Shown here: positions 42,601-52,658 of the stretch, piece after piece
How the letters are laid out: each line of letters opens with the position of its first letter
Position numbering within the stretch: position 1 is the stretch's first letter
Assembly (NCBI GenBank): GCA_944389945.1
Contig: CALXOF010000006.1
Span: 107,680-171,679 of the forward strand
Direction of reading: 5' to 3'
Source of the DNA: an uncultured Kiritimatiellota bacterium
GTDB lineage: Bacteria > Verrucomicrobiota > Kiritimatiellia > RFP12 > DVOR01
Length of the DNA: 64,000 nt
Notes under the pieces: model-generated
Told to the model about the DNA's origin: nothing
What the model saw: only the letters and a program-made list of their open reading frames with translations
Database searches by the model: none
Position numbers and translations under genes: made by a program

Positions 42601-45600
42601 GGTGACTACAACCAGGACGGTGTGCCGGATGGCTGGATTCTGAATGCCCTCGGCGACACCGAGAACGCCCGCGCCATGGTCGAGGGCGGCACCGTGACCG
42701 TCCCCGAAGGCGATGGCCTCCCCGCTCTCGGCTGGGTCGACAACATCTACCGCTACGGCGCCGCCGCCGGTGCCCGTCCCAGCGGCTCCTTCGCCGTCGA
42801 GGCCAACAACTTCACCGCCAAGATGCGCGTCCGTGGTCGCGACGATGCCCTCAACGCCGCCCTCACCCAGACCGACAACGAAAACCTCACCCCCTGCACC
42901 TGGGCCTCCAACGTCCAGTGGGTCATCGCCGTCCGTCCCGAGGTCACTGGCGCCACCGCCGAGGACTTCTCCGGTGTGAACGTTGGTACCTACGATAGCA
43001 CCTCCTCCACCTACACCCCGGCCTGGCGCTCCATCCGCCTCTACACCGGCTCCTCCGCCAACGTCTCTTACACCCCCAACAACCGTGTCCCGTACCGTGC
43101 GGACCTCTCGCTTACCGGCGACACCGATTGGAAGGTGGTCGTGGACGCTGATGGCACCGCCATCCAGGCGCCTATCACAATCGATCCGAACACGAATTAC
43201 GCCTACCGTTACACCACGGTCTACGTCAACACCAACGCCGCCGATCCCGACTACGAGACCTTCCGCGTTGCCTACTCCAACGGTCCCTGGGGCTACCAGC
43301 AGACCTCCTACATCTATCTCGACGTGAACGGCGACGAAATCCGTGACGATAACGGCAATCCCATCTTCGACCCCGACCGCGTCGTCCAGTCGGTGGAAGG
43401 CGCTAACCCCGTCTTCGACGCCCAGGGCAACCCCGTCTACAACCGCGTGATGGAGGGTAACAACCCCGCCACCGAGACCTTCTGGGTCGCGGGTGCCGCC
43501 GCCGGCGTGCCCTTCCCCTATGCCACCGCTCCGACCGAGACCGGCAACATCAGCGAGCTTGGCGGCCAGGTCTGGTCCGTGGACGGCCAGTACCACTTCT
43601 CCGATACCCGCGTCGCCGCTGGTATGCTCGTCGACGAGCCCTTCTTCCCCAACCGCTACCTGGAGGGCTGCATTACGCCCGTCATGACCTCCTGGCTCGA
43701 GCGCTTCCCCAACCTCGAATCCAATGACCAGGATGGCGACGGTCTGCCCAACGGCTACGAGTACTTCTTCTGGTACTACGCCAGCCGCATCGCCTACGGC
43801 TCCGTCTTCACGGTTACCAACGACCGTGGCGCCGTCGTCCAGCGTCAGCAGAACACTGCCATCTGGCCGGCCATCGATATGCACAAGCGCACCGGCCCCA
43901 ACACGGGCAACGGCTTCACTCTCGGCCGCCGCTTCAACAACGCCTATAACCCCGACCAGGGCCTGACCCAGGGCAACTTCTGGACGCCCATCCCGGCCGA
44001 AGACGTCCTCGCCGCCTTCCATCCCCTCATGGGCGGCAACCCCAGCGAGACCGACACCGATAACGACGGCCTCTCTAACCTGGAAGAGTTCACCCTCGGC
44101 ACCAACCCCATCGACTGCGACTCCGACGGTGACGGCATGCCCGACGGCTTCGAGGCCGCCTTCGAGAGCCTCGATCCCCTCACCAACGATGCCGACGCCA
44201 ACCCCGATGGCGACTACTACGCCACCGCCACCCTCGAGCTCTATCCCGAGTATCACCACCTCTTCATGCCGACGATGAAGGACACGGTCAACGTCGCCGA
44301 CGGCCGCACCGTGGTCTATGACTACGAGGCCGGCGCCTTCTACACCGTCGCGGATGCCGAAGTCGCCGAGCTCATCCCTGGCGATATCCTGGTGCGCCTC
44401 AACGCCACCCTCGCCGATGTTCAGGCTTGGACCGAGGATGTCAAGTTCGCCTCCATCGTCCGGACCGTGACGCTGAGCGACTTCGACCTCTACCAGGCCC
44501 TCGGCTTCAACCCGAACACCGGCTGGTACGGCGGCCGCCCCTCCAACGCCACCACCTCCAACAAGTTCGCGGTCTGCCAGCCCGTCAACACCGCGGCCTT
44601 CACCAACGTCCAGGAGTTCAACGCCGCAGTCCGCAATGTCCGCCGTAGTCCGCCGACCGGCGGCGTCACCATTGACAACATCATCGCCCGTGCCAACACC
44701 ACCAGTGATCCCTCCAAGGCTGACTCCAACGACGACGGTATCCCCGACGGCTGGGCCAACTACGTCGGCTTCACCGGCGACACCATCGCCGGCCGCGACC
44801 AGGACGGCGACGGCCTGACCGCCGTCCAGGAGTTCCAGTGCCGCCTCGCCAACCTCCTCGTTGACGACCCCAACAAGGCCGAAGGCACCTGGCCCACCAC
44901 CCTCAAGAGCGCCACCCACGAAATCGGCGGCGCCACCTGGGCCAACAAGCTCCTGCCCACCGACCCGTGGGATCCCGACACCGACGGCGACACCGTCATT
45001 GACGGTGACGAAGGTGCTTACTTCCTCTATGGCATCACCACGGATGCCGCTGTCACCGGCGGCGGCGGTGACCCCAACCGCGTCGACACCGATGGCGATG
45101 GCATCATGGATGGCTGGGAGTTCCGCTACGGCATCGCCGCCATTGCCCAGGCCAACGCCGGTCAAGAAGAAGACGCCGGTGATGCCGCCGCTGGCGACGA
45201 AGCGGCCGCCAACGAAGGCACGGCCGTTGTCGCCACCACCATCCCCGCGCCCGACCCCACCAGCGGTGCGGATCGCTCCGTCGACTATGACCGCGACGGC
45301 CTGACCAACTATCAGGAATACCTCACCGGCATCCTCCGCCACTTCCGTTACGACCTCGGCACCCAGGCCGCCCGCTTCTATAAGGACAAGCCCGGTGTCT
45401 TCGCGATGGACAACATGACCGGCACTATCGAGGAGTGGACGGAGTATACGGACGCCTACAATGCTGTCGAGGACCTCGGCTGGTCTAACGGCGCGCCCTC
45501 CCACACCTACGCCGCCGTCATTGAGGGCGAGGGTGACAATCAGATTCGCAACGAAATCGTTGTGAACCCCATCAAGCAGCAGTGGGCCGCCAACGTTAAC

Positions 45601-48600
45601 CCCGCCCAGCAGACCCGCGTCAGCTCGACGCCCGTGGATGACCCCGCGGCCATCGTCGCCGGCTTCAACCGCAAGTGGACCTCCTCCATCCTCGTGCCCA
45701 CCGGCAATCAGCCCGGCGCGCAGGCCGACATCGCGGCTCTCGCCCAGGAGCTCGACATGGCCTACCTGCGTCTGCAGCAGGGCCAGCAGGTGCCCTCCGC
45801 CACCGTTATCTACCTCGTCACCCGCCTCGACCTCCTCATCGAGCACCTCGTGGTGACTGACACGGCTCTGCCCAACCTGGTGACCGAGACGCAGGCCATC
45901 TGGGCCGCCCGCCGTAACCAGATTCTTCGCGCCTTCCGTATCGGTATGAACGGCGACCAGCCCGTCGGCGACGACGTGGAAGTCGACCCCGCCTACACTG
46001 GCATGGCCGAGCGCACCAAGGATTTGGGCGGCACCGCCGTCTTCAATCAGACCTCCGACTTCGAAGGCCCCGCCACGGGGAACGCCCAGAATGCCTACGA
46101 GGCCGAACTCATCAAGGCCACGACCCCCGGCATCCAGCAGCAGTATCGCGCGGCCATTCGCGGCCTGAACGGCGGCGTCCTCATCAATGATGCCGCGGCC
46201 TACCAGGCTGACCGCGGCGAGGTCTACGTCGCCCCCGTCGGCTACCACCCCAGCCTCCGTCACTACACCGACGGTTCCGCAGACAGCGCGAAGGAGGGCT
46301 ATCGCGTCATGGCCGTCGACTTCGGCACCCGCATGCCGACCGCCGGCGTCGATGCCGCCATCGCCTCCATGGAAGGTATGTCGCCCTTCTTCAACGACAC
46401 CGTCGCCTGGGATCCCTTCGTCACCACCAACCCCATCGTCGCCGACTCCGACGCCGACGGCATGGATGACTACTGGGAAATCTTCCACGGCCTCAACCCC
46501 ATCCTCGGTGACTATTCCAACCTCGCCTACGGCAACGCCTCCGAGGGCTTCACCAACTACTCCGTCGACAAGGTGCACGACGTCTACCTCGGCTCCAACG
46601 GCGAAGGCTTCACCACCGATGTGCTCGAGGGTGAGGTGGAAGCCATCCCCGAGCGCAACAACCTCTTCTTCGTCGACGTGCTTGACCAGTCCCCGACTGT
46701 GGAGAACGCCTTCGTCAACCCCGTGATGGAGAAGAACGCCGTCACCGGCTACGACTACTACAGCTATCCCTGGGTGGCCGGCGCGCCCTTCGCCGATCCC
46801 GATGGCGACGGCCTGCTCAACTCCGAAGAAGCCGTCAACCCCAACGGCAGCACCGAGCGCTACGGCACCGACCCCTCGCCGCTGTGGATGACCGACCCCG
46901 ACAACCCCAACTCTCTCGTCACCCGCTTCTACGGCGGCGCCAACGGCACCCTCCGCATCGCCCTCGAGAAGTGGCGCGCCACGGACCTCCCCAACGTTGA
47001 CGAAGCCAAGCAGGTTGACGCGGAGAACGCCGCCATCCTCGCCTACAATCCCAACACGACCTTCCCCTACGTCAACTATCCCAGAGAGGATTATCCCGGC
47101 ACCTTCGCGGCCTTCTTCCCCTACGAAATCAACGAAGGCTTCGATACCGACGGCGACGGCATCCCCGACAAGGTCGAGCTCGAGTCCAACGGCGGCAACC
47201 GCGGCGACCCGCAGTCCCTGCGCACGCCCTCCCGCCAGCAGGTCGCCTACTTCAACGGCGCCGGTGCTATGCAGTCCATGGCCGAGGTCCACTTCGGCCC
47301 CTACGCCCTGCAGACCTTCACCGTTGAATGCTGGATCAAGCCCGACACCGGCCTCAACGGCGAGATCATCCTCGTTGACCGCCCCTGGCGTTTCTATGAC
47401 TCCGATACGGACGATACTGGCGCGGAACTCAGCCCCATCCGCCACAACTTCCGCCTCGGCCTCAAGGCCACGAACGGCACGCTGACGCCCTTCGCGGACT
47501 ACACCTCCGCCGGCACCACCGGTTCTCTCGGCGGCGGCACGCCCGTCTTCTCCAAGCAGGTCACCGGTTCGACCATCAATGCTGAGAAGTGGAGCCACCT
47601 CGCCGTGAGCTATGACGGCACCACCCTCACGCTCTACGTCAACGGCGCCGCCGTGGGCAGCCAGCCCGCCACCCTCATCCCGGCCAACGGCCTCATCTCC
47701 GTGGCCGACAGCGACCCCAACGACGTCCAGCGCTACACCTATCGTCCCGCGCCCATCCTCATCGGTGCCGGCCCGAAGGCCTCCGGCTGGGTCGCCGACG
47801 TCTCCCAGGCCAAGGCTGATGCCCAGTTCACCGACCTCTACGAAGGCGCCTACAAGGGCTACATCGACGAGGTCCGCATCTGGAACGGCGCCCGCACCGC
47901 CGCCGAAATCTCCGGCAGCATGAGCAAGACCTTCTCCCAGGCCGACCTCTTGCAGCAGCGCTACAACGTCTTCGTCGCCCGCAACCGCGGCGCCGGCCTC
48001 TTCGAGACCGAGCTCCCCGCCGAGCTTCTCGCCATGTACACCTTCGAGGATCTCCTCGCCGGCGGCACCGTTGAGCAGGATCAGGGCGATGGCGAGACCG
48101 TCAAGGTCCCCGACACCAAGCCCGCCGAGACCTATCCCGGTGAGAAGACTGTCGGCGGCGCTGACGTCCCCGGCTCTCTCCTCTACCGCCGCGGCAAGTA
48201 TCCGGCGCAGACTGAGAAGGACGCCTACACCGTCCTGCCGGCGCTGGAGGATGTCTACACCTCCTACTACGCGGCGAACTATCCCAGCGCCCTCCTCTGG
48301 ACGTACGCCACGACCAATGCCCTCGAGTGCGTGCCGATGGCCCACAGCACCATCGCCCACCTCCCGCTGGCCGACGTCGAGCGCGCCTCCACCAACCTGC
48401 TCGCGACCGAGACCACCGTCAACGGCTCGCCCGAGCTGCTCCTGCCCTCCGGCAGCGCCCTCAACGTCAAGCCCGCCGACAGCGTCTACTGGACGCCCTA
48501 TGGCGCCGGCCTGCGCGAAGGCGCCTCCTCCACCCAGGTCTACCCCGTGAAGGCGACCGGCAACCCCTACGCCTATCGCTACCACGCCACGATCTTCTTC

Positions 48601-51600
48601 GACGTGCCCACCTACCGCAACCTCACCGGTTACTCCACGCAGGTGCCCGCCGACCTCCTCATCTTCGGCGACGTCTTCGCCAAGTACGACCCCTCCACGT
48701 GGTCTGACGGTTCGCCCTCCACCGACCCCGACACCGGCGACGGTGACGGTGGTGAGGGCGGCGTCACCGGCGACGGCTCCCTCGAGTGGTTCGAGCACGG
48801 CTCCAAGGATGCCGTCGACACCGCCGATGGTGAACTCTCCAAGGGCGGCGAGTACCTCGAGGACGAGATCGGCCGCGGTCAGAACACCGACACCGACCAG
48901 GACCTCATGCCCAACTGGTGGGAGAACCACTACGGCCTCGACCCCGAGGATCCCACCGGCGACAACGGCCCCCACGGCGACCCCGATGGTGACTACCTCA
49001 CCAACTACGCCGAGTGGCTCGCCCGCTCCAACCCCGCCAATCCCTCCACCGCCGGCAATGGCGTCCCGGACTTCCACATCCCGATCTGGGCGCGCCGCGG
49101 CCGTCCCACCTTCGGTCTCCTCTACACCGACAATGACTTCATGGAAGATCATTGGGAGGCCAACTACCGCAACGAGTACCTCACCGTCGACCGCAACGAC
49201 GCTTACGCCGATGCCGACAACGACGGCTGGAGCAATTGGGCCGAGGCGCGCGCCAACTTCCGCACCGGCCGCCACTCCACCAACCCGCTTGCGGACACCT
49301 CCACCACCGCGAACGGCAACTTCCTCAACGAGTTCCCGACGCCGGCCATCCGCTTGACGGTCGATTACTTCGGCGACCAGAACGTCTACACCAACGTCAC
49401 CGCCGACACCAACATCGTCGTCCACGGCTACACCGCCGACGGCAACAACTCCGCCCCTGACGTGACCTACCACCTCCCGCTCACCACCAGCCGTGCTGAA
49501 GGCGACGCGGGCACCCTTGGCGGCAACGTCAGCCAGGAAATGGGCAACTGGCGCTCCGGCACCCTCTCCGGCTACGTTCACATGGGCAACGTTGTCCCCG
49601 GCTCCTTCCAGATCGCCTACACCTACGTCAGCCCCGTCTCCAGCGACGTGGAGGACACCAGCCTCCAGCCCACCTTCTACGTCACCGACCGTTCGCCTGA
49701 TGGTACCAGCGCGGCCACCGGCCAGCTCTACATCGTCAGCGCGACCCTCGAGGGCGCGGACGGCGGCTACTACGAATCCTTCGGCGAGGATCCCATCGGC
49801 ACGATTGACTATGCCACCGGCTCCTACACCGTCGACTTCGGCGCCACCAGCCCCGCGGCCGAGGTTTGGGAAGATGACGCCTTCTCCGCCCTCATCCCGG
49901 TCGAGTTCGAGGAAGGTGAGCTCCCCGTCGCCAACGTCGGCGCCACCTTGGTCCAGGAGCCGACCACCGGCGCCTACTTCGAGCGCTACGACTTCCCGTT
50001 CACCGCCTTCAACGGGAACCTCACCGCTCGTTATGCCCTCCAGTCCGGCGCGAGCAACACCTTCACCCTCGTCCAGCCTGATTCCGGCCACATCCGCGAA
50101 GGCATCAACAACTTCTATGTCTTCGTTGACTTCAACGGCGATGGCTACTGGAACCGCGGCGAGCCTGCCGGTGTTCCCGACCAGCACGATGTCGACATCG
50201 GCTTCGACCAGGTGAACCGCACCCTCCACGTCCAGCTCACCGAGGTCGCGCCTCCCGGTGCCCTCCGCTTCGACGTCGGCACGGTCCTCCAGAGCCTCAA
50301 GGATGCCCTCTCGCAGGGGGTCTCTGAGAATGGTGATGAAATGACCTCCAACGTCCCCAACGGCTACTATGACAACGGCCAGGCGATGTTGGATCCCACG
50401 GACTTCGAGACTATTATCGGAGACAACGCCAACACGCCGTCCACCCTCATCGTGACGCTCTTCTCCTACACCGGCACTGGCATCGGTGATACCGAGACGA
50501 ATCAGACCAACGCTGAGGTCTTCCGTAAGCCTTACAACAAGAATAAGCCTTACATCTCCGAAGACGAGATCTACGCGGAGCATGAGAGTGGCATTCCGCC
50601 GCCCGAGTCGCCCTCCATCACCGCCGCCAAGTATCTGGTCTACTTGGTCCCGAAGGGCAAGGAAGAGACGTCCATCGACAGCCTCACCGACTACTGCATC
50701 GGTGCCGTGACCAACACCTTCAATACCATGGAAGACAGCCTCACCGACCTCGTTCCCTCCTCCGAGGGTGGCCTCGTGGGCGGTGCCCACCGCTACAACA
50801 GCGAGATTACCTTCGCGTGGAAGAGCAACGTCCAGGTGCCGAACTTCGAGCTCACCATCAAGAAGACCGAAGACGTCCACGGCAAGCCCGTCGATGGCAC
50901 GCCCACCGTCTTCTCCCGCACCGTCCGCGGCGTCTCCGCTTACGCCAAGGATATTGGCGCCGATGGCACCGAGCAGTTCCGCTACCGCTACGTCCTCCCG
51001 CGTGGCGTCGGCGAGCTCGCCGAAGACAGCAACGTCCTCTTCGGCAACGGCAAGTATAGCTACACGCTCACGCTCAATCCGTACTCCGGCGCCACGAAGA
51101 CCCTCACGGGCACCTTCAACATCGCCCTCCGCGAGTCCGGCAATCCCCAGAGCGTTGACTTCGTGGACCTCCGCGAGGATTCCACCGCCAACGTCTCCAC
51201 CCCGAACAACACCGAGGACTCCTACTACGTCCGTGCCAAGATCCACTACACGGGCGTCCTCAAGGAGACCGAGGACTTCGGCGGTGCCCGCGTGATCGTT
51301 GAGGCCCACTACTCCGGCGCCTTCAACGGCGATCCCATCGCTGCCAACTCCGACGTCCTCGTCTACGACGATGAGAACGCCGAGGCCGCGGCCATCAACC
51401 GCACCATCAAGATGAGCAAGGCCAACCTCTACACCACCACGATGGTCGGCCCCGATGGCGAAGCGGCTGAGAACCCCGCCTTCTTCACCACCGACTTCGA
51501 CGTCGAGGTGCGCGGCCTGCCCAGCGATGATCCCGTCTACCTCGTCGCCTTCCTCGACCTGGACGGCGATGGTGAGCACGATCGTTGGGAGCCGTGGGGC

Positions 51601-52416
51601 TACGCCACGCAGGGCCAGAACGCCTCCAGCGGGTACTACTTCGACCCCGCCGCCGTCACCCCCGTCCGCTCCGGCTTCGCCACCAACGTGGACTTCTACA
51701 TCCAGGATGTCGACGTTGACAACGACAAGCTCGCCGATAGCTACGAGTGGCTCAGCGCGGGTCAGCCCTCCGACGACTTCGAGAAGTGGAACGGGCGTCT
51801 CACCGGCGGCTCTAGCGCCCAGGGCGGCCAGGCCCTCTGGACCAAGAACAAGGCCGGCAAGCTCGCCCTCACCGCCTACGGCGCCCAGATGTTCGGCCTC
51901 AAGGTCACGTCTGTCGAGCCCGAGACCGGTGCGGTCACCGTTGAAGGTCTGCCTGAGGATCTCGAGGTCTTCCGCGACTTCATCACGATCCTCGGCGAGG
52001 ATACCGCCCTCAACATCCTCAACAAGCTGGCTGAGTCCGGTTGCACCAACTGCGAGATTCAGGTCACTGGCATGAACTTCGACGGTGAGAACGTCACCTT
52101 CACCTGGGATGTCGTCGGCGTCTCCGAGTCCGGCTCCACCATCGACCTGAACGAACAGCCCATCTCCGTCGTGGAGGCCCTCGCCACGGCCGTTGGCAAC
52201 GCCCAGTTCGCCATCTACGGCAAGGCCAGCCTCGATGACGCGAACTGGACCCTCGTCGACACCGCGCCCCTCAACGGCACCACCACTAACGTCGATGGCA
52301 AGCCCGCCACCACCCTCTCCATCAGCGAGGCCACCAGCGAACTGGCCAAGGGTACGGCTCCCAAGTTCTTCAAGATCCTCCTCTCCACCGAGAAGAATCC
52401 CGCGAAGACCCTCTGA
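39637..52416 (+). CDS. Giant secreted protein with calcium-binding DxDxDG repeats and a LamG domain
   Basis: 4259 residues with a signal peptide ending AYAQ near 26. Residues 30-950 look like beta-sandwich domains with a PKD-like stretch around 700. From about 990 to 3200 there are many thrombospondin-3/dockerin-like calcium loops: DYNQDGVPDGW (~990), DQDGDGLPNGYE (~1365), DTDNDGLSNLEE (~1475), DSNDDGIPDGW (~1697), DTDGDGIMDGWE (~1818), DSDADGMDDYWE (~2270), DTDGDGIPDKVE (~2504), DTDQDLMPNWWE (~3086) and DADNDGWSNWAE (~3193). A concanavalin-like LamG domain (about 2535-2810) has TFTVECWIKPD and WSHLAVSYDGTTLTLYVNG. The rest is beta-rich and ends FFKILLSTEKNPAKTL, with no LPXTG or membrane anchor. 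A role in surface adhesion or binding of polysaccharide is inferred. GAGG lies 9 bases before ATG 39637. Confidence 0.88.
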   Translation: MKIKQTFLIAMGAVLGLFGMGQAYAQNVSGVQISSITVKTASGDTSQPLAVGDKVYFDVKLKSSGTFSGTVTGNSLDPSLEATGTQPYLQLNMNLKGTSTFKEATSDTPAETQQTNTAVAFYQGQLGGDPWALRFVYTVRPGDLSSDLTYAVDGEGQPIFSDDINRIALSVIATGNSQPTYQHLTSSVLQFPTGSIPGDPEAATDIAVNGYTLTVGDAGSLNEGVVYQGVNPATLTATGNVSTFASAQLANACRFWVEYYDTNDFTWKQVPAGVTAMRNDGTQIKVGDVAAALETPVVNTHAATVRGPSTSTFAEQKLFLNIPRNETAYPAGGQIRLCYGVPPSNATTKTTYSWWEYTLTETPLTTQGASGLGYSVNNSALDRTSNITLSGCSDTSLNDQTIVGGAGNTGVIIASAGDSFTISIQKNANVIADNSPVYAIIEPLSSNTFGITANRYYVPIDVTGAKTATATFTLPENITPNQSVFFRIWVPQLEPLTQGTGTIDQPFYLQVNTTAHSEYITITGTAFSGQEYYSPLPTVEGDTAAPVNFLTYELSFAEASEDPRYVVVYPAGEDADGNYVRIDDTFTYEGETRKPFDVISQYIRVQGNSAVSSSADADYTVRLNPGTTSATFVVALVNDFPAGHMGGTATNGDGTTITIPNNPVLIAKTSDRNGKITGENDDSSVLEISVDNRAPTITGAYGPNNAAVNAAATWNFTVSDVATDYLIARLSYGDGNTETKLYVDEDQMKAIMGDTAWTNRRASLMQQYNLTEDDIVERTSTGSEQINFTHTYTSGTTVNWILTVIDSSGAQDNANGVVTLESSQTFRFYVLYSPTLPGFGYIQFSPSDGNDEWGWGKNFTFTALPRNGSTTATFEAFPFTAGDARFNGVPNFPADSLSRTKDSFFYKWENYNMGGNAGTATPTVPEGNEFENPITISRVQQGAGGGDGTNAADWQDITLRAIFVAEYHSGDAIDSSIAAPQRANAARLGDYNQDGVPDGWILNALGDTENARAMVEGGTVTVPEGDGLPALGWVDNIYRYGAAAGARPSGSFAVEANNFTAKMRVRGRDDALNAALTQTDNENLTPCTWASNVQWVIAVRPEVTGATAEDFSGVNVGTYDSTSSTYTPAWRSIRLYTGSSANVSYTPNNRVPYRADLSLTGDTDWKVVVDADGTAIQAPITIDPNTNYAYRYTTVYVNTNAADPDYETFRVAYSNGPWGYQQTSYIYLDVNGDEIRDDNGNPIFDPDRVVQSVEGANPVFDAQGNPVYNRVMEGNNPATETFWVAGAAAGVPFPYATAPTETGNISELGGQVWSVDGQYHFSDTRVAAGMLVDEPFFPNRYLEGCITPVMTSWLERFPNLESNDQDGDGLPNGYEYFFWYYASRIAYGSVFTVTNDRGAVVQRQQNTAIWPAIDMHKRTGPNTGNGFTLGRRFNNAYNPDQGLTQGNFWTPIPAEDVLAAFHPLMGGNPSETDTDNDGLSNLEEFTLGTNPIDCDSDGDGMPDGFEAAFESLDPLTNDADANPDGDYYATATLELYPEYHHLFMPTMKDTVNVADGRTVVYDYEAGAFYTVADAEVAELIPGDILVRLNATLADVQAWTEDVKFASIVRTVTLSDFDLYQALGFNPNTGWYGGRPSNATTSNKFAVCQPVNTAAFTNVQEFNAAVRNVRRSPPTGGVTIDNIIARANTTSDPSKADSNDDGIPDGWANYVGFTGDTIAGRDQDGDGLTAVQEFQCRLANLLVDDPNKAEGTWPTTLKSATHEIGGATWANKLLPTDPWDPDTDGDTVIDGDEGAYFLYGITTDAAVTGGGGDPNRVDTDGDGIMDGWEFRYGIAAIAQANAGQEEDAGDAAAGDEAAANEGTAVVATTIPAPDPTSGADRSVDYDRDGLTNYQEYLTGILRHFRYDLGTQAARFYKDKPGVFAMDNMTGTIEEWTEYTDAYNAVEDLGWSNGAPSHTYAAVIEGEGDNQIRNEIVVNPIKQQWAANVNPAQQTRVSSTPVDDPAAIVAGFNRKWTSSILVPTGNQPGAQADIAALAQELDMAYLRLQQGQQVPSATVIYLVTRLDLLIEHLVVTDTALPNLVTETQAIWAARRNQILRAFRIGMNGDQPVGDDVEVDPAYTGMAERTKDLGGTAVFNQTSDFEGPATGNAQNAYEAELIKATTPGIQQQYRAAIRGLNGGVLINDAAAYQADRGEVYVAPVGYHPSLRHYTDGSADSAKEGYRVMAVDFGTRMPTAGVDAAIASMEGMSPFFNDTVAWDPFVTTNPIVADSDADGMDDYWEIFHGLNPILGDYSNLAYGNASEGFTNYSVDKVHDVYLGSNGEGFTTDVLEGEVEAIPERNNLFFVDVLDQSPTVENAFVNPVMEKNAVTGYDYYSYPWVAGAPFADPDGDGLLNSEEAVNPNGSTERYGTDPSPLWMTDPDNPNSLVTRFYGGANGTLRIALEKWRATDLPNVDEAKQVDAENAAILAYNPNTTFPYVNYPREDYPGTFAAFFPYEINEGFDTDGDGIPDKVELESNGGNRGDPQSLRTPSRQQVAYFNGAGAMQSMAEVHFGPYALQTFTVECWIKPDTGLNGEIILVDRPWRFYDSDTDDTGAELSPIRHNFRLGLKATNGTLTPFADYTSAGTTGSLGGGTPVFSKQVTGSTINAEKWSHLAVSYDGTTLTLYVNGAAVGSQPATLIPANGLISVADSDPNDVQRYTYRPAPILIGAGPKASGWVADVSQAKADAQFTDLYEGAYKGYIDEVRIWNGARTAAEISGSMSKTFSQADLLQQRYNVFVARNRGAGLFETELPAELLAMYTFEDLLAGGTVEQDQGDGETVKVPDTKPAETYPGEKTVGGADVPGSLLYRRGKYPAQTEKDAYTVLPALEDVYTSYYAANYPSALLWTYATTNALECVPMAHSTIAHLPLADVERASTNLLATETTVNGSPELLLPSGSALNVKPADSVYWTPYGAGLREGASSTQVYPVKATGNPYAYRYHATIFFDVPTYRNLTGYSTQVPADLLIFGDVFAKYDPSTWSDGSPSTDPDTGDGDGGEGGVTGDGSLEWFEHGSKDAVDTADGELSKGGEYLEDEIGRGQNTDTDQDLMPNWWENHYGLDPEDPTGDNGPHGDPDGDYLTNYAEWLARSNPANPSTAGNGVPDFHIPIWARRGRPTFGLLYTDNDFMEDHWEANYRNEYLTVDRNDAYADADNDGWSNWAEARANFRTGRHSTNPLADTSTTANGNFLNEFPTPAIRLTVDYFGDQNVYTNVTADTNIVVHGYTADGNNSAPDVTYHLPLTTSRAEGDAGTLGGNVSQEMGNWRSGTLSGYVHMGNVVPGSFQIAYTYVSPVSSDVEDTSLQPTFYVTDRSPDGTSAATGQLYIVSATLEGADGGYYESFGEDPIGTIDYATGSYTVDFGATSPAAEVWEDDAFSALIPVEFEEGELPVANVGATLVQEPTTGAYFERYDFPFTAFNGNLTARYALQSGASNTFTLVQPDSGHIREGINNFYVFVDFNGDGYWNRGEPAGVPDQHDVDIGFDQVNRTLHVQLTEVAPPGALRFDVGTVLQSLKDALSQGVSENGDEMTSNVPNGYYDNGQAMLDPTDFETIIGDNANTPSTLIVTLFSYTGTGIGDTETNQTNAEVFRKPYNKNKPYISEDEIYAEHESGIPPPESPSITAAKYLVYLVPKGKEETSIDSLTDYCIGAVTNTFNTMEDSLTDLVPSSEGGLVGGAHRYNSEITFAWKSNVQVPNFELTIKKTEDVHGKPVDGTPTVFSRTVRGVSAYAKDIGADGTEQFRYRYVLPRGVGELAEDSNVLFGNGKYSYTLTLNPYSGATKTLTGTFNIALRESGNPQSVDFVDLREDSTANVSTPNNTEDSYYVRAKIHYTGVLKETEDFGGARVIVEAHYSGAFNGDPIAANSDVLVYDDENAEAAAINRTIKMSKANLYTTTMVGPDGEAAENPAFFTTDFDVEVRGLPSDDPVYLVAFLDLDGDGEHDRWEPWGYATQGQNASSGYYFDPAAVTPVRSGFATNVDFYIQDVDVDNDKLADSYEWLSAGQPSDDFEKWNGRLTGGSSAQGGQALWTKNKAGKLALTAYGAQMFGLKVTSVEPETGAVTVEGLPEDLEVFRDFITILGEDTALNILNKLAESGCTNCEIQVTGMNFDGENVTFTWDVVGVSESGSTIDLNEQPISVVEALATAVGNAQFAIYGKASLDDANWTLVDTAPLNGTTTNVDGKPATTLSISEATSELAKGTAPKFFKILLSTEKNPAKTL

Positions 52417-52440
52417 GTCAGCGCCCAAACCCCAAAAGCA

Positions 52441-52469
52441 GGGGGCCGCACCCGCGGCCCCCTCTTTTT
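52441..52469 (+). terminator. Terminator of the giant protein gene
   Basis: GGGGGCCGC and GCGGCCCCC pair around ACCC, followed by TCTTTTTG. Confidence 0.92.
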
Positions 52470-52491
52470 GTCCCCTTACACCTCCCCCGCC

Positions 52492-52600
52492 GAACCCTAT
52501 AAGGGTCCGCCCTCGACCACTATAGGGTCTCGACCCGGACCACTATAGGGTCTCGCCCCCGACCCCTATAGTGGTTGACCTCGGACCACTATAGGGTCTC
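52492..52600. repeat. Palindrome block P5
   Basis: Five units: GAACCCTATAAGGGTC, CGACCACTATAGGGTC, GGACCACTATAGGGTC, CGACCCCTATAGTGGTT and GGACCACTATAGGGTC. Confidence 0.85.
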
Positions 52601-52605
52601 AGAAA

Positions 52606-52639
52606 GGGGCGGCTATCAGGCCGCCCCTTATGCTATACT
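52606..52639 (+). promoter_or_regulatory. F hairpin directly before a -10 box
   Basis: GGGGCGGC (52606-52613) pairs with GCCGCCCC (52620-52627); TATACT (52634-52639) follows after six bases and lies 20 bases before ATG 52659. The hairpin DNA occupies the -35 region. Confidence 0.5.
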
Positions 52640-52658
52640 ATGGGCTAGGAGTTCGGCC

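Noticed and set aside
39679..52428. A 4249-codon open frame on the minus strand opposite the giant protein
   Set aside because: It is codon-aligned with the real gene and arises from avoidance of TTA, CTA and TCA; its translation is Gly/Val/Asp/Glu-rich without any domain, and there is no promoter or ribosome binding site.
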